Assembly: GCF_013002705.1 (NCBI RefSeq)
Contig: NZ_JABEND010000015.1
Coordinates: 1 to 63,290 of the forward strand
Origin: Nakamurella aerolata
GTDB lineage: Bacteria > Actinomycetota > Actinomycetes > Mycobacteriales > Nakamurellaceae
Direction of reading: 5' to 3'
Length of the DNA stretch: 63,290 nucleotides
In this document: positions 45,357-55,745 of the stretch, in pieces
Layout of the letters: every line of letters begins with the position of its first letter
Numbering within the stretch: position 1 is the stretch's first letter
Program-made: the position numbers and the translations under genes
Notes under the pieces: model-generated
What the model saw: only the letters and a program-made list of their open reading frames with translations
Database searches by the model: none
Told to the model about the DNA's origin: nothing

Positions 45357-46400
45357 ATGCCAACCACCACCAAAGCACTGTCCACCCCGTCGTCCGGCGC
45401 TCCGCTGGCGCCGACCACCATCGAGCGGCGCGACCTGCGGGGTAACGACGTCCTGATCGACATCGCCTTCGCCGGCATCTGCCACTCCGACATCCACCAG
45501 GCCAGGTCCGAGTGGGGCGAGGCCAGCTTCCCGATGGTGCCCGGTCACGAGATTGCCGGCACCGTCGCCGCCGTCGGCCCCGAGGTCACCGCGTTCAAGG
45601 TCGGTGACCGGGTCGGCGTCGGGTGCATGGTCGATTCCTGCGGGGTCTGTGAGTTCTGCAAGGACGGTGAGGAGAACTACTGCCGCAAGAAGACCGTCTG
45701 GACCTACAACGACGAGAACTACGACGGCGAACCGACTTTCGGCGGCTACTCGCAGCAGATCGTGGTCAGCGACCGATTTGTGGTGAACATCCCCGAGGGG
45801 ATCGAGCTGGACGAGGCGGCGCCGCTGCTGTGTGCCGGCATCACCACCTATTCGCCGCTGGTGCGCTGGGGCGCCGGTCCCGGGAAGAAGGTCGGCGTCG
45901 TCGGGCTCGGCGGACTTGGCCACATGGCGGTCAAGCTGGCTGCCGCCCTCGGCGCCGAGGTGACGGTGCTGTCGCGCACCGACGCCAAGGCCGACGACGC
46001 GGAGAAGCTGGGCGCCAAAGACTTCAGGGCAACAGCCGACGGCTCCGCCTTCGAAGAGTTCAAGGACCACTTCGACCTGATCGTCAACACCGTGTCCGCC
46101 GACCTACCGATGGACTCCTACCTCGGCATGGTCAAGCCGCTCGGCGTGATGGTGAACGTCGGCCTTCCCAGCGAGCCGTACTCGGTGCAGCCGGGCTCGG
46201 TGGTCGGCGACTCGAAAGTGTTGGCCGGCAGCAACATCGGCGGCATCCCGCAGACCCAGGAGATGCTCAACTTCTGCGCCGAGCACGGTATCGGCGCCAC
46301 CATCGAGAAGATCTCCGCGGACCAGGTGAACGACGCCTACAACCGCGTGGTCGACGGTGACGTCCGCTACCGCGTGGTGATCGATACCGCCACCATCTGA
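45357..46400 (+). CDS. adhC: Zinc-dependent NADP alcohol dehydrogenase (YahK/AdhC, cinnamyl-alcohol type)
   Basis: 347 residues. Catalytic zinc ligands lie in 'GICHSDIHQ' (Cys) and 'VPGHEIAG' (His), with the third Cys in 'APLLCAGITTYSPL'. The structural zinc is held by Cys residues in 'DSCGVCEFCKDGEENYC'. 'VGVVGLGGLGHMAVKLAAALG' is the Rossmann motif. It matches the YahK/mycobacterial AdhC group, which reduces a broad set of aldehydes with NADPH. It has its own upstream region with three direct repeats. Confidence 0.92.
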   Translation: MPTTTKALSTPSSGAPLAPTTIERRDLRGNDVLIDIAFAGICHSDIHQARSEWGEASFPMVPGHEIAGTVAAVGPEVTAFKVGDRVGVGCMVDSCGVCEFCKDGEENYCRKKTVWTYNDENYDGEPTFGGYSQQIVVSDRFVVNIPEGIELDEAAPLLCAGITTYSPLVRWGAGPGKKVGVVGLGGLGHMAVKLAAALGAEVTVLSRTDAKADDAEKLGAKDFRATADGSAFEEFKDHFDLIVNTVSADLPMDSYLGMVKPLGVMVNVGLPSEPYSVQPGSVVGDSKVLAGSNIGGIPQTQEMLNFCAEHGIGATIEKISADQVNDAYNRVVDGDVRYRVVIDTATI

Positions 46401-46404
46401 GCGC

Positions 46405-46438
46405 GTGCCGGGCCCGGCACTGCGACGCCGGGCCCGGC
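46405..46438. terminator. G/C palindromes between convergent genes
   Basis: GTGCCGGGCCCGGCAC (46405-46420) is a perfect 16-bp palindrome that starts 5 bp after the adh stop. The shorter GCCGGGCCCGGC at 46427-46438 repeats its core 22 bp later. They lie between the adh gene and the convergent sigA-operon tail and may stop transcription both ways, but with almost no loop and no T tract. Confidence 0.4.
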
Positions 46439-46484
46439 ACTGCAGCGCTGAGCCGGAGCCGGCCACTCGGGCCCGCAGGAAACG

Positions 46485-47405
46485 TCAGTCGGCGAGTTCG
46501 CTTGCCAGCGCGGCGATCCTGCGGGCCCGCCCGGCAAAGGCGGCAACCTCAGCATCGGGGGAGTCGGCGCCAAGGCTCGGCCGCTGCGCCATCAGCTCGG
46601 TGTAATCGGCGACCAGCCTGTCGTACCGGCGGCCGCGGTCGGTGTCCGGGACCTCGGCGCCCGGCGGCACCGGTTCGCCGTCGCCCGCGGGTGGCGGTTG
46701 GCCGTCGCCCGACCCGGCGGACGCGCCCGTCGCGGTGCGGGCCAGCAGCGCACGTTCGGACAGCCGACCCCGCAGAATCACCGCGGCCGCCGCCGAGAGC
46801 CAGGCGTCGATCTGCGCCAGCTGGTCGACGCGACTGTTGCTGTACGCCAGGTGTTCTGCGGTCGCCGCGCCGGTGCGCCGGCCGCCCCACCACAGCACCC
46901 CGGCGCCGGTCAGCACGGCCAGCAGCGCGGCCAGCGCGAGCAGCTGATCAGGGGCGCTGACCCGGAACTCGCGGGGGGGGGGGGCGGTCGGCAGATAGTT
47001 CAACCCCGCCATCACGTCGTAGCCGACGACGATCAGCTTCACCGCATCCTCCGGACGGTCGCTGAACGCGCCGATGCCCTTGCCGAGCATGCTGTCGACG
47101 ACGTATGTCTCACCGAACCGCTCGTCGCCCGAACCCGCCAGTTGCGAGCAGCCGTAGGTGTCCAGCTCGCCCTCGTCCCGGAAGACGATGGTCACGTACA
47201 CATCCTGCGCCGCCCTGGACAGGCGCTGGCACACCTGGCGGGGCACCTGGCCGTCGCCGATCATGGCGATCGCCAGCCGCCGGTTACCGATCAGCCGCTC
47301 CGCCGCTGCCGCGCTCAACTGAGAGTTGTAGCTCGGATCGGCGTAGAACGACGCGCTGCGAAGGGTTTTCGCCACCGGCCCGGCAAAGGGCTGCGCCAGC
47401 CACAC
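46485..47405 (-). CDS. Membrane protein of the sigA operon, downstream part
   Basis: 307 residues if read from GTG 47405, three bases after the TGA of the gene before it and in the same frame as that gene. The first ~145 residues look extracytoplasmic ('FYADPSYNSQLSAAAAERLIGNRRLAIAMIGDGQVPRQVCQRL', with Cys residues at 'QVCQ' and 'YGCSQ'). One helix follows ('LLALAALLAVLTGAGVLWWGG'), then a cytoplasmic helical tail. As read, it lacks an N-terminal signal, but the preceding frame ends in exactly such a helix. This suggests a single longer protein broken by the TGA. A run of 12 G at 46973-46984 lies in the Pro-Pro-Pro codons before the helix. Function unknown. Confidence 0.65.
   Translation of the reverse strand: MWLAQPFAGPVAKTLRSASFYADPSYNSQLSAAAAERLIGNRRLAIAMIGDGQVPRQVCQRLSRAAQDVYVTIVFRDEGELDTYGCSQLAGSGDERFGETYVVDSMLGKGIGAFSDRPEDAVKLIVVGYDVMAGLNYLPTAPPPREFRVSAPDQLLALAALLAVLTGAGVLWWGGRRTGAATAEHLAYSNSRVDQLAQIDAWLSAAAAVILRGRLSERALLARTATGASAGSGDGQPPPAGDGEPVPPGAEVPDTDRGRRYDRLVADYTELMAQRPSLGADSPDAEVAAFAGRARRIAALASELAD
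46973..46984. repeat. 12-base G homopolymer inside the sigA-operon membrane gene
   Basis: Twelve consecutive G on the plus strand, read as Pro codons on the minus strand just before the membrane helix. Any one-base change would shift the frame and remove the helix and the tail. It may be a slippage (contingency) site or a sequencing risk. Confidence 0.8.
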
Positions 47406-47408
47406 GCA

Positions 47409-49076
47409 TCAACCGGCCAGCGCGGCACACAACAGCAACAGCACCAGCACCGCCCGATTGCGCCGGTACCGCACGACATTCCGCAGCCCGGCGGTGCCCT
47501 GGGAGCGTCCGCCGCGCCCACGCCGAGCGGAAGCCGGCTGTGCCGATTCGGGTTTCGATGTGGACGACGCCGTGCCCGGGCTGCCGTCATGCAGGGTGGT
47601 GAGCTGCTGGGCGCTGATGGTGGGATGCTCCAGCGCGGCCCGCGCCGCCTTGAGCTGCCGCTCCGCGTCGTCCACATCCATCGCGTCGATGGCTTCCCTG
47701 GCCCGCTGCAGCCGCACCACCTCGGTGGCGACCACCCGCTGCTCGGCATCGGAAAGCCTTCGGGTGGAACCGGTGTGCTCTCCGGACGCCGGCGACAACA
47801 ACGCCACGGCCCGCTCGCTGAGCTCACCCAAGTCCTGTTCAGCGGCCGCCCGCCGAGCCCGCAGCTTCTCGTCCCGCCGGCCGGAGCCCGCGCCGCCGCG
47901 GCCGCGGCTACGCACCGACGCGATGACGAACCCCAGCACCGCCGCCAGGAACACCCACGGCAGCGCCGGCCGGGCCACCGCCGCCGGATCGGGCGGGGTG
48001 TAGGGCAGCGGCCGGTCGAACATGCCGGAGTGCCGGAAATCGGCCCAGCGCTGGAAGAACCGGTCGGCCAGCACCCCCTGGTGGTAGGGGTAGCCCCGGT
48101 CGATCACCCTGCTGTACTCGCCGAGCACGCTGGCCGTCACCAGCTCGCGGTCGGATTCGAACGGGCCGCGGTACTCCGGCCACGCCCCGTACATCACCAG
48201 CACCGGGCGCTCCGGGTAGCGCTGCGCCAGAGCCGTTGCGTAGTCAGGGATCTCGGCGACACCGACCTGCGGGGGAAAGTACGCGACGAACGCCATGGCA
48301 CCGGGAAAGGCCTCCGCCGCTGCCGCCGGGGTCTGCGATCGAACGTCGCGGCCGACTCCTGGCGCCCGGTAGGCGCCGCCGGACTCGACGGCGGACAGCA
48401 CCGGGGCCAGCTCGGCGTCCGTCGGCGGTCGCAGGGTGACCCGATCCTGCGCGACCGGCGCCTCGCCGCCGGTGTGGTGCGCAAGCATGTCGAGCACAAC
48501 ACCGGTGACGTCACCGCCGAGATAGCCGTTGCGCCAGGTGATCAGGGTGCTTGAGCTGATCTCGAAGATGCCGGCCCGCACCGCGGTGCCGGAGGCGACA
48601 ATCACGTCGGGCAGCTGCTTCTTGAGCGCTCGCACCGCGTCGTCGACGTCGCCGGGCGGTGTGATCAGCACCCGCGGGTCGTAGCGCTTGTCGGCGGCAG
48701 AGCCCGATGCGCCGCGGCGTCCAACGGCATCGATGGCGGCCAGCACCGACGCGTCGTCAACGGTGGTGGTCGACCCCGGCAGCCGCACGATCGGGTCGGC
48801 GCGCAGCCGCGCCACCAGCTCGGCGGTCGGCGGCAGTTGCACCTTCGGGCGGGTGTCGCCGGAGACGGAGCCGGCGCTCCCGGAACGATCCCGGCCGTAG
48901 TCGATGCCCGGCCGCTGCGTCTGGCTCAGCAGGAACAGCAGCACCGCGACCGCCGCCAGCACCAGACAGATTCCCTGCACCCAGCGGGTGACCAGCAGCG
49001 ACTCCCTACCGGACAGCGGCGACCGCAACGACGTCACCACCCGTCGCCGCAGCGACGAGCCGGCCGAGTCCGCCAC
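47409..49076 (-). CDS. Membrane protein of the sigA operon with extracytoplasmic domain and cytoplasmic coiled coil
   Basis: 555 residues from GTG 49076, five bases after the stop of the 107-residue gene. Helix 1 at ~33-50 ('GICLVLAAVAVLLFLLSQ'), a large extracytoplasmic part to ~390 with two TPM-like stretches ('YDPRVLITPPGDVDDAVRALKKQLPDVIVASG', 'GAMAFVAYFPPQVGVAEIPDYATALAQRYPERPVLVMYG'), helix 2 ('LPWVFLAAVLGFVIASVRS'), then a charged helical region ('EKLRARRAAAEQDLGELSERAVALL'). The last residues 'VRYRRNRAVLVLLLLCAALAG' form a third helix cut by TGA 47411-47409; the frame stays open beyond it. I do not recognise a named family. Confidence 0.65.
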   Translation of the reverse strand: MADSAGSSLRRRVVTSLRSPLSGRESLLVTRWVQGICLVLAAVAVLLFLLSQTQRPGIDYGRDRSGSAGSVSGDTRPKVQLPPTAELVARLRADPIVRLPGSTTTVDDASVLAAIDAVGRRGASGSAADKRYDPRVLITPPGDVDDAVRALKKQLPDVIVASGTAVRAGIFEISSSTLITWRNGYLGGDVTGVVLDMLAHHTGGEAPVAQDRVTLRPPTDAELAPVLSAVESGGAYRAPGVGRDVRSQTPAAAAEAFPGAMAFVAYFPPQVGVAEIPDYATALAQRYPERPVLVMYGAWPEYRGPFESDRELVTASVLGEYSRVIDRGYPYHQGVLADRFFQRWADFRHSGMFDRPLPYTPPDPAAVARPALPWVFLAAVLGFVIASVRSRGRGGAGSGRRDEKLRARRAAAEQDLGELSERAVALLSPASGEHTGSTRRLSDAEQRVVATEVVRLQRAREAIDAMDVDDAERQLKAARAALEHPTISAQQLTTLHDGSPGTASSTSKPESAQPASARRGRGGRSQGTAGLRNVVRYRRNRAVLVLLLLCAALAG

Positions 49077-49081
49077 CGGCC

Positions 49082-49405
49082 TCAGCCGCCGGTCGAACGG
49101 TCGCGGGGGAGCCCGGACCAGCGTCGATGTGCTTGTGCGGCCAGGGATTCCGCTCGCCTGGCGGCGTCAGCGGTGCGGGCCGAGCCCACCAGCAGCACCG
49201 CCTCGTCGAGCAGGGCGGCGGCGTCCGGCAGTTCGTCAGCAGACAGCGCACGCGCCCGTTCCGCCGATTCGATCGCACCGCGCGCCCGGCGGCGCGCCGC
49301 GGCGAGCTCAGCGGCCGCCTGACCGGTACGCAAGCTATGTATCGACCACCAGCCGACCGTCAGCAGCACCACAGCGCCGAGCGGCCAGATCCACCAGGTC
49401 GACAC
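49082..49405 (-). CDS. Small single-pass membrane protein downstream of sigA
   Basis: 107 residues. One N-terminal helix ('WWIWPLGAVVLLTVGWWSIHSLR', residues 4-26) is followed by an Ala/Arg/Glu-rich helical stretch ('AELAAARRRARGAIESAERARALSADELPDAAALLDEAVLLVGSARTADAARRAESLAAQAHR') that is probably a coiled coil in the cytoplasm. The start GTG 49405 is 8 bp after the sigA stop, so it is very likely in the sigA operon. Function unknown; a link to the two membrane proteins after it is inferred from the tight spacing. Confidence 0.7.
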   Translation of the reverse strand: MSTWWIWPLGAVVLLTVGWWSIHSLRTGQAAAELAAARRRARGAIESAERARALSADELPDAAALLDEAVLLVGSARTADAARRAESLAAQAHRRWSGLPRDRSTGG

Positions 49406-49413
49406 GCGGCGGC

Positions 49414-51048
<1,635 letters not shown>

Positions 51049-51311
51049 TGGTGACCTTTCGTGTCCGGGATCGTCGGGTTCGGTCCGGTCCGTCGCCCAG
51101 AGTCAGGCACCGACACCTCACCCAACTCGTCCTGAACTGGTGGACGGTCCGGGCGGGCAGCGGGGGGCGAGATGATCTGTGAGGCGAGCGGGCCGAAGCG
51201 GCGACCGTTCCAGTGTAGCCGCGCCGGGCGGCAGTTGATGCCGATATGCGCTGGACTCACGCCGTTTCACGGACGGCTGGACCGCCCGCAACACCCAGCG
51301 ACCGAGCCGGG
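51049..51311. other. Intergenic region upstream of sigA
   Basis: 263 bp between the start of sigA and the end of ppgK, both on the minus strand. It must hold the sigA promoter, but I could not pick convincing -35/-10 boxes. Confidence 0.35.
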
Positions 51312-52070
51312 TCAGACCGCCTCGACGCCCTCGACGGCGGCCAGCGCGCTGCCGATGATGCCGGCGTTGTTCAACATGGTCGCCACCGCCAGCTCGGTCT
51401 GCGTGCGCACCAGCGGCAGCCACTTGTCGGCCTTCTTGCTGACGCCACCGCCCAGAATGATCAGCTCGGGCCAGAGCAGCCGCTCCAGCGTCTGCAGATA
51501 CTTCTCGACGCGCTTGGCCCAGTCTTCCCACGAGAGGTCCTTGCGTTCCCGCACGGAGGCGGCGGCGCGGGACTCGGCATCGTGCCCGTCGATCTCGATG
51601 TGGCCGAGTTCGGCGTTCGGGACGAGCCGGCCGTCGTGCACCAGCGCGGTGCCGATACCGGTGCCAAGGGTGATCATCAGCACCAGCCCGCGGTGGCCCT
51701 TGCCGGCACCGAACCTGGCTTCGGCCAGCCCGGCGGCGTCGGCGTCGTTGAGCGCCGTCACCGGACCGGGCAGGAACGGCTCGGCCACCCCGACCAGCGA
51801 GGTGCCGATCCAATTCTTGTCGACGTTGGCCGCGGTCAGCACCACGCCGCCGCGCACCACTCCGGGAAAGTCCAACCCGACCGGCCCGGTGTATCGGACG
51901 TTGGCGGCGACCTCGCCGCAGGCCCTGGCCACGGCCTCAGGGGTGGACGGCTGCGGGGTGTCCAGCCGGAAGCGTTCGCTGAGCAGCTCGCCCTTGCTGA
52001 TGTCGACCAGCGCGCCCTTGATGCCGGACCCGCCGACGTCGATGCCGAAGGCCTGCTTACGTGGCGGCAT
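51312..52070 (-). CDS. ppgK: Polyphosphate glucokinase
   Basis: 252 residues from ATG 52070, ROK-family fold. '[21 protein letters not shown]' is the phosphate-binding loop, '[22 protein letters not shown]' holds the catalytic Asp, and '[34 protein letters not shown]' holds the second phosphate loop and the Glu/His glucose-binding motif. It phosphorylates glucose using polyphosphate or ATP and is the typical actinobacterial glucose kinase. It lies next to sigA, as in mycobacteria (Rv2702/Rv2703). Confidence 0.95.
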   Translation of the reverse strand: MPPRKQAFGIDVGGSGIKGALVDISKGELLSERFRLDTPQPSTPEAVARACGEVAANVRYTGPVGLDFPGVVRGGVVLTAANVDKNWIGTSLVGVAEPFLPGPVTALNDADAAGLAEARFGAGKGHRGLVLMITLGTGIGTALVHDGRLVPNAELGHIEIDGHDAESRAAASVRERKDLSWEDWAKRVEKYLQTLERLLWPELIILGGGVSKKADKWLPLVRTQTELAVATMLNNAGIIGSALAAVEGVEAV

Positions 52071-52183
52071 GAACAACCTCTCTGGTCGGCGCTTCCGGTC
52101 GGAATGAGTCGGAATGAGTCGGACTGATCGGCAGCGCGGCAGCGGGTGCGAACGGTGGTGAAACTCTAGTGCCGGATGGGCGG

Positions 52184-52960
52184 TCAGGCCGGGCAGGCCG
52201 CGGTCGGCAGCGGCGGCACCGGCGCGTTGGTGGTGACCTGTTGGGTTTGTCCTTCGATGACGGCCGGTGGGGTCCAGAACCGCGCGATCTGGGCCAGCTG
52301 GTCGGTGACGTCCTTGGGCAGGTCGGCGAACTCGTACTTGTCGCCGATGACGAAGTCCACCGACTCGTCCACCCGCTGGTCCACCACCAGCTGCGCGCAG
52401 GGCATCAACAGCAGCAGGGTCCTGGCGCCGGCCGCACCCGCGTCGCCGTAACGGATTTCGCCGATGCAGGACAGGTCGAGGGCCGGATAGACCGGGTCGT
52501 TGGCGGCCTCGCGCACCCCGTCGAACCCGGCCTGCCGCAGCTGCTGGGTGACCTGCGTTGCCATGCCGCGCTGGGACGAGGCGTTGAGCACCTGCACCGG
52601 GATCTGGCTCGGGCTGCCCGGCCGGGTGTAGGCCAGGGTGTTCTTGTCGGTGAAGCTGCCGAGCGTCGTCGGTCCGAGCACCGAGCTGCTGGTGGTGCTG
52701 GCGGCCGGGGAACCGGAGGAGCGCTGACCGCTCGTCCTCGTGGTGCTCTGCCTGGTGGTGGTCTGGGCTGTGGTCGGCGCGGGGCCGGGACGGTTGCAGC
52801 CGGCCGCCTGCGCCTCGGCGGGTCGCAGCGCCTGGAACCAGATCACGCCGGTGGCGGCCAGCAGGATCGTCACGACGATGATGATCGGCAGGCGCCGGCG
52901 TCGGCGATACTTCGGCGGTGCCGCGCCGGCGGCGGCCGTTCCCGAGGCGTCTGAACTCAC
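52184..52960 (-). CDS. cei: Envelope integrity protein Cei (LytR_C domain)
   Basis: 258 residues from GTG 52960. An N-terminal RRRRR stretch then one helix ('[22 protein letters not shown]', residues ~25-46), a Thr/Ser-rich linker, and a LytR C-terminal domain ('[28 protein letters not shown]'). The following '[40 protein letters not shown]' with two Cys matches Cei (M. tuberculosis Rv2700), a membrane-anchored envelope protein needed for cell-wall integrity there. Its position next to ppgK and divergent from the DUF4193 gene is the same as in mycobacteria. Confidence 0.9.
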   Translation of the reverse strand: MSSDASGTAAAGAAPPKYRRRRRLPIIIVVTILLAATGVIWFQALRPAEAQAAGCNRPGPAPTTAQTTTRQSTTRTSGQRSSGSPAASTTSSSVLGPTTLGSFTDKNTLAYTRPGSPSQIPVQVLNASSQRGMATQVTQQLRQAGFDGVREAANDPVYPALDLSCIGEIRYGDAGAAGARTLLLLMPCAQLVVDQRVDESVDFVIGDKYEFADLPKDVTDQLAQIARFWTPPAVIEGQTQQVTTNAPVPPLPTAACPA

Positions 52961-53382
52961 GCTGCCAGGGTAAGGGTCGCGGCCGTTCCACCGGTCGCAG
53001 CGCCGCCGGGCCGCCGGGCCGCCGCGTGTCGGAGGGGCGGTGCAGCGCGCGCCGGGGCAATGGGCTATCGTCTGCGCGCCACCCGGCACAGCGGCGGGGA
53101 CATCCACCCGGGTGGCGCGAGGCCCGGAACTCGGGCACCACCAGCACAAATCCAGCTGGCACCCGGCTTGAACCCAAGCCCGAACCGGTCCGTCCAGCCG
53201 GCTGAATCGGCTCAACGACGAGCACCGGGAGCGACCGGACACGTTCGCCGGCGGGGTCGGGCACAAATTCGACCTCCCCAGCGTTGGCACACCCGCAAGG
53301 GGGGTGTACACCGGTCGGATCGGCACCGGCCGGGGCCCACCGAGCAGGCACCAACGGCACGTAACGAAGGTAGGGATAACGC
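52961..53382. other. Divergent intergenic region between cei and the DUF4193 gene
   Basis: 422 bp with no supported gene. In M. tuberculosis these genes are also divergent. It should hold both promoters. I see no clear operator, hairpin or RNA gene; GAAGGTAGGGA at about 53366-53376 is the ribosome site for the DUF4193 gene. Confidence 0.4.
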
Positions 53383-53682
53383 ATGGCAACTGATTACGAC
53401 GCCCCGCGCCGTAACGAGAACGACGATGTCAGCGAGGATTCGCTGGAGGAACTGAAGGCCCGTCGCAACGAGGCGCAGTCCGCGGTGGTCGACGTCGACG
53501 AGGGCGACACCGCCGAGTCATTCGAGCTGCCCGGCGCCGACCTTTCCGGTGAGGAACTCACCGTCAAGGTGGTGCCCAAGCAGGCCGACGAGTTCACCTG
53601 CAGCGTCTGCTTCCTGGTGCAGCACCGCAGTCGGTTGGCGTCCGAGTCCGGCGGTCGGCTGATCTGCGTCGACTGCGCCTGA
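53383..53682 (+). CDS. DUF4193-family zinc-ribbon-like protein
   Basis: 99 residues, acidic N-terminus ('[28 protein letters not shown]') and a C-terminal pair of CxxC knuckles ('[16 protein letters not shown]' and 'LICVDCA') that should bind one zinc. This is the actinobacteria-specific DUF4193 family (Rv2699c in M. tuberculosis). Function unknown; the zinc knuckle and acidic head are consistent with binding RNA polymerase or ribosome parts, but that is a guess. Confidence 0.92.
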   Translation: MATDYDAPRRNENDDVSEDSLEELKARRNEAQSAVVDVDEGDTAESFELPGADLSGEELTVKVVPKQADEFTCSVCFLVQHRSRLASESGGRLICVDCA

Positions 53683-53841
53683 CGTCCAGCATGCTGACGC
53701 CCGGCATGACGTACAGCCGGGCGACCGGCCTGAGACAGGCTTGCTGACAGCCGGACGAACAGCCTGTGCAACGTCGTACCGTAGATGGCGCAGACCTGGC
53801 CGCCTGCCGCCGGGCAGGCACCACTGGATCGGGGAGAAACC

Positions 53842-54207
53842 GTGACCAAAGTCGGAGCGTGGCTCCGCAAACTCACCACCGACGCCGACGAGGTGGAGGC
53901 CGAAGACCTCAGCTCCGAGGTCGCCGCCAACGCCGAGGCGTGCCCGGCCGGCGCCTGCCGGCGCGGCGAGAAGGTGGCGTTGCTCGGTCGGTTGCGCTGT
54001 GTCGATCTGCGGCCGGCTGAAGACCTCGCCGAGTTGATCGCCGAGCTGTACGACGGCACCGACGCTGTGCAACTGATCTGGCTGGGCCGGCGGTCCATCC
54101 GCGGCATCGAACCGGGCCGCACCATCAAGGTGCGCGGGCGCATCGCCGTCCGCGGCGGCAACAAGGTGATGTACAACCCCGAGTACGAACTGCTGCCGGC
54201 CAGCTGA
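53842..54207 (+). CDS. OB-fold nucleic-acid-binding protein
   Basis: 121 residues from GTG 53842 after GGGGAGA. 'KVALLGRLRCVDLRPAEDLAELIAELYDGTDAVQLIWLGRRSIRGIEPGRTIKVRGRI' is the OB-fold strand pattern. It matches the Rv2694c-like family encoded before DUF3159 and the potassium genes in actinomycetes. It could bind single-stranded DNA or RNA. The next gene begins 4 bp after its stop. Confidence 0.85.
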   Translation: MTKVGAWLRKLTTDADEVEAEDLSSEVAANAEACPAGACRRGEKVALLGRLRCVDLRPAEDLAELIAELYDGTDAVQLIWLGRRSIRGIEPGRTIKVRGRIAVRGGNKVMYNPEYELLPAS

Positions 54208-54211
54208 TCAG

Positions 54212-55057
54212 ATGACCAACCCGACAGCACCAGACCGGCCGGACGGGCCGGACGGCCAGGACCGACCGGCGGCCGACACCCCGCCGGTACCGACCACCTG
54301 GCAGCAGATGGGCGGGCTGACCGGCATGATCGACTCGGCGCTGCCGGTGGTCGTGTTCGTCATCGTCAACAGCGCGGCTGGCCTCGGCTGGGCGATCGCT
54401 GCGGCGGTGGCCACCGCGCTGGTGGTCACCGGGTTCCGGCTGGCCCGCAAAGAGCCGTTCGGGCAGGCGATCGGCGGCCTGTTCGGCGTCGCGATCGCGG
54501 CGTTCATCGCGCAGCGCACCGGCGGGGCCAAGGGCTACTTCCTGCTGGGCATCTGGTCGTTCGCTGTCTACGGCGGGGTGCTGCTGGCGTCGATCGTGGT
54601 GCGCTGGCCGCTGATCGGCGTGATCTGGGAGGGCCTGAACGGGCGCGGCACCGCCTGGCGGCGGAACCGGGCGCTGGTTCGCAAGTACGACCTCGCGACG
54701 CTGCTGTGGGTGCTGCTGTGCGCCGCCCGGTTCGTGGTGCAGCGCTGGCTCTACGACTCCGACCAGGTCGGCTGGCTGGCCTTCGCCCGGATCGCGATGG
54801 GGTATCCGCTGTTCATCCTGGTGATCATCGGCACCGTGCTGATCGTCAACTCGGGGTCGGGACTGTCGCCGATGGCCCAGTACCGGCAGTTCAGGGAAAA
54901 GCAGAAGACCGAGCCGAAGGTCAAGCCGCTCACCTTCCGGCAGCGCATGGAGGCGGCTCAACAGGCGCAGGAACGCAAGGCCGAGGCCAAGAAGGCCAAG
55001 GAGGCCGAGCGCTGGATGCAGCAGCCCCGGACGGGCGAATCCGAGCCAGGCGGCTGA
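54212..55057 (+). CDS. DUF3159-family membrane protein
   Basis: 281 residues. A charged Pro/Asp-rich head, then six or so membrane helices ('ALPVVVFVIVNSAAGLGWAIAAAVATALVV', 'AIGGLFGVAIAAFIAQRTGGAKGYFLLGIWSFAVYGG', 'GYPLFILVIIGTVLIV'). The C-terminus is a charged helix ('QRMEAAQQAQERKAEAKKAKEAERW'). It is the DUF3159 family (Rv2693c-like), restricted to actinobacteria. It shares an operon with the OB-fold gene (4-bp gap) and converges with the ceoC gene. Confidence 0.9.
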   Translation: MTNPTAPDRPDGPDGQDRPAADTPPVPTTWQQMGGLTGMIDSALPVVVFVIVNSAAGLGWAIAAAVATALVVTGFRLARKEPFGQAIGGLFGVAIAAFIAQRTGGAKGYFLLGIWSFAVYGGVLLASIVVRWPLIGVIWEGLNGRGTAWRRNRALVRKYDLATLLWVLLCAARFVVQRWLYDSDQVGWLAFARIAMGYPLFILVIIGTVLIVNSGSGLSPMAQYRQFREKQKTEPKVKPLTFRQRMEAAQQAQERKAEAKKAKEAERWMQQPRTGESEPGG

Positions 55058-55091
55058 ACCGGCAGGAACCCGCGCCGGGCTCGCGCCGGGG

Positions 55092-55745
55092 TCAGGTGAG
55101 CGCCCTGCGCACCTCGTCCTCCACCGCAGGTGAGGCGACGAACAGCAGTTCGTCACCCGACTCCACCGGCTCGTCCGGCGACGGCACGATCACCCGCCCC
55201 GACCGCAGGATGGTGACCAGCGCCGCGTCCCGCGGCAGCCGCAGGTCGCGCACCGGGCGGCCGGCCATCGCGGTCTGCGGCGGCAGCGTCACCTCGACCA
55301 GGTTCGCCTCGCCCTGCCGCAATGTGAACAGCCGCACCAGGTCGCCGACGCTGACGGCCTCCTCGACCAGCGCGGCCATGATGCGCGGGGTGGACACCGC
55401 AACGTCGACGCCCCAGGCGTCGGTGAACAGCCACTCGTTGCGCGGATCGTTGACCCGCGCCACCACCCTGGCCACCGCGAACTCGGTCTTGGCCAGCAGC
55501 GACACCACCAGGTTGACCTTGTCGTCGCCGGTACAGGCGATCACCACGTCACAGGTCTGCATGCCGGCGTCCTCCAACGACGACAGCTCGCAGGCATCGG
55601 CCAGCACCCACTGCGCCTGTTCGATGCGCTCGGGCTTGATGGCCTCGGCGTCGCGGTCGATCAGCATCACCTGGTGGCCGTTCTCCACCAGCTCGCCGGC
55701 GATGGATCGCCCGACGGAACCGGCACCGGCAATCGCGATGCGCAT
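55092..55745 (-). CDS. ceoC: TrkA-type potassium regulatory protein, second of pair (CeoC)
   Basis: 217 residues. TrkA_N Rossmann domain ('MRIAIAGAGSVGRSIAGELVENGHQVMLIDRD', 'VVIACTGDDKVNLVVSLLAK') and a TrkA_C/RCK_C domain ('ANLVEVTLPPQTAMAGRPVRDLRLPRDAALVTILR'). It should bind NAD(H) or a nucleotide and gate a potassium transporter from the cytoplasmic side. Its ATG overlaps the TGA of ceoB by one base. The order matches M. tuberculosis Rv2691/Rv2692. Confidence 0.92.
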   Translation of the reverse strand: MRIAIAGAGSVGRSIAGELVENGHQVMLIDRDAEAIKPERIEQAQWVLADACELSSLEDAGMQTCDVVIACTGDDKVNLVVSLLAKTEFAVARVVARVNDPRNEWLFTDAWGVDVAVSTPRIMAALVEEAVSVGDLVRLFTLRQGEANLVEVTLPPQTAMAGRPVRDLRLPRDAALVTILRSGRVIVPSPDEPVESGDELLFVASPAVEDEVRRALT

